A stretch of 64,000 bases of DNA, taken from Bacteroides sp. 51 (GTDB lineage Bacteria; Bacteroidota; Bacteroidia; Bacteroidales; Bacteroidaceae). The notes beneath the pieces were generated by a model. It saw nothing but the letters and a program-made list of their open reading frames with translations. It made no database searches and was not told the DNA's origin. The DNA is taken from positions 124,001 to 188,000 of the forward strand of contig NZ_QVMI01000003.1 in assembly GCF_010500965.1 (NCBI RefSeq). Direction: 5' to 3'. How positions within the stretch are numbered: position 1 is the first letter of the stretch; each line of letters opens with the position of its first letter. Both the position numbers and the translations under genes were made by a program. This document shows, piece after piece, positions 59,639 through 64,000 of the stretch.

Positions 59639-59699
59639 AACTAAAACTTTTAGTTTAAAAACTAATTTCTTTAGTTAATATAAACTAAAAGCTTTAGTT
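59639..59699. promoter_or_regulatory. Three operator dyads upstream of the BlaI-type gene
   Basis: Half-site AACTAA(AA) and its inverse TTTTAGTT occur as three 17-base dyads: 59639-59655, 59660-59676 and 59683-59699. Centres are 21 and 23 bases apart, so all lie on about the same face of the DNA. The first overlaps the probable core promoter. Confidence 0.75.
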
Positions 59700-59765
59700 A
59701 GAGTACAGCAAGTTAGTATAAAATCCTATAAATCAATAAAGAAGCAGTATGAATGGCTCATATAC

Positions 59766-60698
59766 TTATTCAAAGATTGACATTACAGGACGACCAATCC
59801 ACACCTGTGGCTGTTCTACATCCAACAGATAGGCCATTGTACTTGCAACATCATAAATCATTGTGCATTCTGTTATCTGGTGTCCTTTTTTGATACCCTT
59901 ACCCCAAAAGATTAGCGGACGTTCCATTTCATCCATCGTTTTACCTCCATGATCTTTCTCTATTCCGCCATGATCAGAAGTAACAATAAATACTGTCTCA
60001 TCTAAAATTCCGGCTTCTTCCACTGCTTTTACAATTTCTTTCAGACTGTTATCCAGATGGGTAATCATGGAATAATACTCCGAGGAAGTCCAACCGTAAG
60101 TATGACCTGTACCATCGGGTTTATCATAAATAACAGCTAGCAGATTAGGTTTCTTTTCCTTTATATACTTTATGGCAAATGGAGTGCATCCAGCAGGATT
60201 TTCATCTGTAATATGTGGTGCCTGTTCCATGTAATTAAGTGCTAAGGTGTCCATCAGATAATGAATACCTTTCCATTCGTGAATACAGCCAATCTCTGCT
60301 TCTGGAAATTTATCTCTGTATAATCCAAAGATATTAGGGAAGCGATTATCACTGTTTACCACACGCGACGGAAGTTCGGGAACGCGCGATCCCCACTCTG
60401 TATATCCATGTATTTCCGGTCCTGCACCCATAAACATAGAGGCCCAGTTGACGGCACTTGACGAGGGTAATACCGAGCGGCTATTCAAATCGACAGCACC
60501 CTCTGCCATCATTTTGCGAACAGTTGGCATATCTGCTCCATTATTCATGGAATAGGCACTCCATCCATCAAAACCTATCAGGATAACATGTTCTGGAAGA
60601 TTTTTCTTCTGGCTTGTTGGCTGTTGATTACCTGGAGCACAGGCAAACAAAATACAGGATAGCAGACAGCAGCCTGCAATCCAACTCTTTTTCTTCAT
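59766..60698 (-). CDS. Lipoprotein phosphodiesterase, alkaline-phosphatase superfamily
   Basis: A 310-residue type I phosphodiesterase/nucleotide pyrophosphatase-like protein with signal peptide and lipobox (CILFAC, cysteine at residue 20). It has VILIGFDGWSAYSM with the first metal aspartate, SSAVNWASM, where a serine or threonine nucleophile is expected, DKPDGTGHTYG, and VTSDHGGIEKDHGG with the remaining metal ligands. It probably sits at the outer membrane and cleaves a phosphoester in a nutrient; the substrate is unknown. Only 35 bases separate it from the kinase-like gene upstream, so they form an operon. Confidence 0.88.
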   Translation of the reverse strand: MKKKSWIAGCCLLSCILFACAPGNQQPTSQKKNLPEHVILIGFDGWSAYSMNNGADMPTVRKMMAEGAVDLNSRSVLPSSSAVNWASMFMGAGPEIHGYTEWGSRVPELPSRVVNSDNRFPNIFGLYRDKFPEAEIGCIHEWKGIHYLMDTLALNYMEQAPHITDENPAGCTPFAIKYIKEKKPNLLAVIYDKPDGTGHTYGWTSSEYYSMITHLDNSLKEIVKAVEEAGILDETVFIVTSDHGGIEKDHGGKTMDEMERPLIFWGKGIKKGHQITECTMIYDVASTMAYLLDVEQPQVWIGRPVMSIFE

Positions 60699-60733
60699 GG
60701 TACTACGAAGTTTTAGTTTGTGATAATAAAACG

Positions 60734-61816
60734 TTATAAACTATTTATATAATCGTCCATTTCCTGCCCGGCAGCCTCGAGGCTTTGCAGTAATTTTAGT
60801 TGTGCTCTTGTACGAACCAGATTATGATCGGGCGTATGTATTTTATAGTAAGTATCGCCATTGATATAATCCGTCAGGAAACGTACGGTTTGCATATAGG
60901 TTAACAGGCGGGCTCCATAAGGAAGCAAGCTGATCTCTAATGGAGTAAGGAAAGAGCGGGCAGTTTCCAGATATCCTTTGGCATAAGCCTTAAATATATC
61001 CATATTAACTCCTACACGATCAAGGTCTTCGTCATCTTCTAAACCGGTATTTGCTCCTGTGCGGATGAAATCGCCAAAGTCGGAAAGGACAAAACCGGGC
61101 ATAACGGTATCGAGGTCGATTACGCAAAGCACCTGACCATCTTCGTCGAAAAGAATGTTATTGACTTTGGTATCGCAGTGGTTAATTCTTTTTTTGAGTT
61201 TACCTTCACGGTAGAGTTGTTCCTGAATGCACATGCTTTCGGCGCGCTTTTCTACTTCTCCGACCAGGTTTTGCACTTCGGATAAACGACCGGCGGCATT
61301 TGCGGCAACAGCATCCCGGAATTGTTGCAGCCGGAATTCCATATTATGGAAGTTAGGAATCGTTTCTTGTAATACGCCTTCGGGGATATCGGCCAGCATA
61401 TACTGGAATTCTCCAAAAGCTTTGGCTGCCTGATAGGATAGTTCGGGGGTGATGCGTTCAAAACTTTGGCTACGGGGAATCATCAGGCATACTCTCCAGT
61501 AGTTCTCACCATCAAAATAGTAGTTTACCGCATCTTTAGTTGATAGGAATGTGAGCACTTTCCGGTCGATGTCGGTTTCGCCTTTCTCTTCCAGTTTCTT
61601 CCGGATATGAGAGGTTACGACATGGATGTTGTTTTGCAAAACGTCTACTTGGGTAAAAATAAGATGGTTGATGCGCTGAAGAATATATCTGGCTTCACCA
61701 TCGTTGGATACGACTTTCAACGTATCGTTGATATGCCCATTACCAAAGGGGGTTACTTCTTTTACCTGGTCGCCCAGATTAAATTGGTTTAGGATGTGTA
61801 AGTAAGTATTTTCCAT
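60734..61816 (-). CDS. APH-fold kinase, N-acetylhexosamine 1-kinase-like
   Basis: A 360-residue aminoglycoside-phosphotransferase-fold kinase. The catalytic loop is NHCDTKVNNILFDE with the Asp and Asn needed for phosphate transfer, and the metal-binding motif is VIDLDTVMPG, replacing DFG. YILQRINHLIF supplies the ATP lysine region. This pattern matches Bacteroidetes and Bifidobacterium proteins annotated as N-acetylhexosamine 1-kinase (NahK) or mucin-desulfatase-associated. I take ATG 61816; a TTG two codons earlier is possible. It precedes the phosphodiesterase and follows SusD on the same strand, suggesting host or dietary glycan use. Confidence 0.87.
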   Translation of the reverse strand: MENTYLHILNQFNLGDQVKEVTPFGNGHINDTLKVVSNDGEARYILQRINHLIFTQVDVLQNNIHVVTSHIRKKLEEKGETDIDRKVLTFLSTKDAVNYYFDGENYWRVCLMIPRSQSFERITPELSYQAAKAFGEFQYMLADIPEGVLQETIPNFHNMEFRLQQFRDAVAANAAGRLSEVQNLVGEVEKRAESMCIQEQLYREGKLKKRINHCDTKVNNILFDEDGQVLCVIDLDTVMPGFVLSDFGDFIRTGANTGLEDDEDLDRVGVNMDIFKAYAKGYLETARSFLTPLEISLLPYGARLLTYMQTVRFLTDYINGDTYYKIHTPDHNLVRTRAQLKLLQSLEAAGQEMDDYINSL

Positions 61817-61977
61817 ATACAAAAAATAAATTAGTTAATATATAAAGGTCGATATAGTTTACTATAGGGGGTTTATTACAAATGTAGATGTTTCTTTCAT
61901 TACTTGTTCAAACTGAATGGATTTAAGATTAATAAGATATGATTTCTGTATGCAAAGATATGATTTAATAAATAATA

Positions 61978-62007
61978 ATGGCTGCTTTTCTAATAAAAAG
62001 CAGCCAT
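61978..62007 (-). terminator. Hairpin after susD
   Basis: ATGGCTGCTTTT and AAAAGCAGCCAT form a 12-base-pair stem. On the minus strand it is followed by TATTATTTATT rather than a pure T-run. It may end the susCD transcript. Confidence 0.6.
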
Positions 62008-62049
62008 ATATACTTGTGTTAAGTGGTCAATTTGAAGTAAGAAGATGAG

Positions 62050-63813
62050 TTAATTCTCCCAACCAATGTTTTGGGTCAGATTAGGATTCCTTTCTCTTTC
62101 AACCGGTGGAATAGGCCATCTCATCATCCGATCGCCCCAGACAAATTTCTGACCTGTTGCACTTCGTCCCTGGCTTCCTTCAATATTCTTTAACGCTGCA
62201 CCTGGGAAAAACTTAGCTTCTTTATATGTACCACAACGTATTTCTTCAAAATAACTAATAGCTTCACCACAGAATTCCCAACGGAACTCCTGACGGATAC
62301 GATTTCTTAAATCGGCTTGGTCACTTACGTTCACAGGTCCACTACCGCCAGACTTTAACGCCAGTTTTCCTGCACGTTCACGTACCTCATTGATGAAAGG
62401 AAGTGCCTCACCGGTTTTTCCCTGTTCGTTCAAGGCTTCTGCCAATCCCAGTAATACATCAGCGTAACGGATTAATGGAATATCAATTGGTGAGTTGTCG
62501 CGGTTGATATAAGGATCAACGCCTACACCTACGAATTTACGATAGAGATAATAAAAACTTGTTTTGGTGTTGGACTCTATATCAAAATTAGGTGCACCAT
62601 AACCACGGTATGGCCAACGCATTGTATACGTATTAGGAGTACCAGCCACTCCTCCTTCGAAAGTTGAATACGGAGTAATAACCGAACCGTTCATTCTCTT
62701 ATCGCGGTTGGTGTATACCCGTAAGATACGTTCTTCGTTACCTGTTGGCAGATATCTACTCATATCTGCGCCTGCCGCCGCAGCTGCAGTTTTTTCAGCC
62801 TCTGTCATGTTGTTGCGGAAGAAATATACAACACGTTGTTTGGGAGTCATGCTATTATAGTCCGGCAAAACATCTTCCCAGTCGAAAGGCCGGCCGTCTG
62901 CCCATTCATATGAGTTAACGAAGTCGGTGTTAGGCGCACAGTCGGCTATACACCATCCATGAGTGATGTGTGATCCATAGTACCGGCTTACGTTGTTACC
63001 TAAACCTATTGTACGGATACATTGGAAAGAGAAAATCATCTCAGGACATCTTTCATTTTCTTCTGTGAAAAGGTCGCCAAATTCTCCCTGGAAAAGACTA
63101 TACCCTGCTTCTCCTACCTTTCTGAAATCACTTTCAGCTTTCGCCCATTCCTTCAGCCAAAGGTAGACTTTACCACGAAGTGCATAAGCAGCGCCTTTTG
63201 TAGTTCTTCCATAGAGCGTATTACTAGCTTCATAACGGGCCGGAAAGTTATTGTCGTTAATACAGTCGGTCAGATCAGCTACTACTGTTTGCCAAACGGA
63301 CGCCGCAGTTTCACGAGCTTTCGTAAAATCTTCGGCTTTGGTAGGCTCAAGATAAACCGGTACGCCATCGAATACCATATTCAGACGATAGTATGCATAA
63401 GCACGAAGGAACTTGCTTTCGCTCATCAAACGATTGTACTTTTCCTCCGATAGCGGAGCTTTATTTAAGTTCGCAATGGCATCATTTGCCCGGCTGATCA
63501 TTTCATAATGTTGTTTCCAATAATTAGCAAACATTCCTTCGGAAGCTGACACTTGGTTTGTCATCCAGTTAATCCACCCCCAAAGCCACACATTATTACC
63601 CGAAACACCAAATGCTTCCAGTTGGTCAATTTTACCAGCAATCATAGGTTGCCTCAAAGTTTCGTATATCCCTACTACCCCTTGATCTGCCAGCGATTCT
63701 GTTGTCCACATGTTTTCGCTACCAGCCTTGTCATATGGGTAAGTATCCAATAAATCGCTTTTACAAGAAGTAAACGATAGTATAATACTGAATATGATTA
63801 AAATTTTCTTCAT
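62050..63813 (-). CDS. SusD/RagB-family outer-membrane nutrient-binding lipoprotein
   Basis: A 587-residue SusD-like protein with lipobox (ILSFTSC, cysteine at residue 17) and typical TPR-like helices (AIANLNKAPLSEEKYNRLMSESKFLRAYAYYRLNMVF). Its C-terminus has the usual IRQEFRWEFCGEAISYFEEIRCG, DRMMRWPIPPVERERNPNLTQN. It caps the SusC channel and binds a glycan or other nutrient at the cell surface. The substrate cannot be told from sequence. It follows the susC gene on the minus strand by 15 bases. The neighbouring kinase-like and phosphodiesterase genes may use the imported material. Confidence 0.94.
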   Translation of the reverse strand: MKKILIIFSIILSFTSCKSDLLDTYPYDKAGSENMWTTESLADQGVVGIYETLRQPMIAGKIDQLEAFGVSGNNVWLWGWINWMTNQVSASEGMFANYWKQHYEMISRANDAIANLNKAPLSEEKYNRLMSESKFLRAYAYYRLNMVFDGVPVYLEPTKAEDFTKARETAASVWQTVVADLTDCINDNNFPARYEASNTLYGRTTKGAAYALRGKVYLWLKEWAKAESDFRKVGEAGYSLFQGEFGDLFTEENERCPEMIFSFQCIRTIGLGNNVSRYYGSHITHGWCIADCAPNTDFVNSYEWADGRPFDWEDVLPDYNSMTPKQRVVYFFRNNMTEAEKTAAAAAGADMSRYLPTGNEERILRVYTNRDKRMNGSVITPYSTFEGGVAGTPNTYTMRWPYRGYGAPNFDIESNTKTSFYYLYRKFVGVGVDPYINRDNSPIDIPLIRYADVLLGLAEALNEQGKTGEALPFINEVRERAGKLALKSGGSGPVNVSDQADLRNRIRQEFRWEFCGEAISYFEEIRCGTYKEAKFFPGAALKNIEGSQGRSATGQKFVWGDRMMRWPIPPVERERNPNLTQNIGWEN

Positions 63814-63828
63814 ATCACGATAATTTAA

Positions 63829-64000
63829 TTAGAATGTAACATTCACACCAAAGGCATGTTGTCTGATAGGTTGATACTTAGGTGTTGCTCCCTGCTCCGG
63901 ATCTGTGCCTGGGAATGAATCCAGGCTGAATAAATTCTCTCCCGAGTAGTAGAATCTTACTTTTTCAAGACTAATCTTACTCAACCACTGTTTAGGCAAT
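63829..64000 (-). CDS. SusC/RagA-family TonB-dependent receptor (C-terminal end only)
   Basis: Only the last 56 residues are in the window; the gene continues beyond the right edge. They read ...SKISLEKVRFYYSGENLFSLD and end KYQPIRQHAFGVNVTF. The ending with YxPIRxxxFGVNVTF and the last aromatic residue are the typical closing beta-strand of SusC outer-membrane barrels. Its position directly before susD confirms the pair. Confidence 0.9.
   Translation of the reverse strand, partial: LPKQWLSKISLEKVRFYYSGENLFSLDSFPGTDPEQGATPKYQPIRQHAFGVNVTF

Overview
The window is chromosomal DNA from a member of the Bacteroidales, most likely Bacteroides, Phocaeicola or Parabacteroides. Evidence: promoters of the Bacteroidetes type (TTTG, about 20 bases, TAnnTTTG), weak or absent Shine-Dalgarno sequences, a fused LpxC-FabZ, an RprX/RprY-type two-component pair, a class II (B12-dependent) ribonucleotide reductase, a SusC/SusD pair, and many proteins with Bacteroidetes-specific domain layouts. 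The species cannot be fixed from this sequence alone. I saw no rRNA, tRNA, CRISPR array or intact mobile element.

Layout. 1-7.1 kb: end of a cell-wall amidase, an MCE lipid-transport protein, dnaA, a nitroreductase and the class II ribonucleotide reductase. 7.2-16.8 kb: 4-alpha-glucanotransferase, an acyltransferase, folB, a repeat-rich convergent gap, then mgsA, a glycosyltransferase and mtaB on the minus strand, and an acyl-CoA synthetase. 16.9-19.6 kb: small lipoprotein, the rpsF-rpsR-rplI operon, a MarR regulator and a 58-residue membrane protein. 19.7-21.4 kb: a decayed island with a truncated tyrosine recombinase and a helix-turn-helix remnant. 21.5-26.2 kb: rprX/rprY and an EF-G paralogue whose catalytic histidine is replaced. 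26.4-31 kb: glutamine amidotransferase, hemW, a 1.1-kb gene-free stretch, a secreted Spy-like protein and a Smr-domain protein. 31.1-41 kb: queA, a Nudix hydrolase, glmM, a DUF4827 lipoprotein, nrnA, comEC, rpe, a membrane-anchored SARP-like regulator and an uncharacterised exported protein. 41-50.9 kb: phoH, purC, menG, aroE, a hydrolase, a TPM protein with LemA, purM, prfA and pyrF. 51-57.2 kb: an HD phosphohydrolase, lpxD, lpxC-fabZ, lpxA, a pRiA4b ORF-3-like protein and miaA. 57.2-64 kb: a BlaI/BlaR-type signalling pair with three operator dyads, a phosphodiesterase, a sugar-kinase-like protein, SusD and the end of SusC.

Most genes are housekeeping: nucleotide, lipid A, menaquinone, shikimate and cell-wall precursor synthesis, tRNA modification and translation. 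The most unusual material lies between genes. (1) About ten junctions carry heptamer (7-base period) repeats, usually as two inverted arms around a loop. The heptamer differs between loci, and four loci share a loop core CCATGCGG. (2) Three other gaps carry 4-5 copies of unrelated units repeated at exactly 22 or 23 bases, each with internal palindromes. (3) One convergent gap holds a 285-base nested inverted repeat resembling REP/RAYT-type elements. (4) A GC-rich 15-20-base palindrome recurs and encodes part of the PhoH tail. Together these suggest a genome-wide programme of structured intergenic repeats, which is the best candidate here for something undescribed. Further leads are an FNR-like operator cluster at 29.3 kb, the GTPase-defective-looking EF-G paralogue, and the BlaI/BlaR operators.
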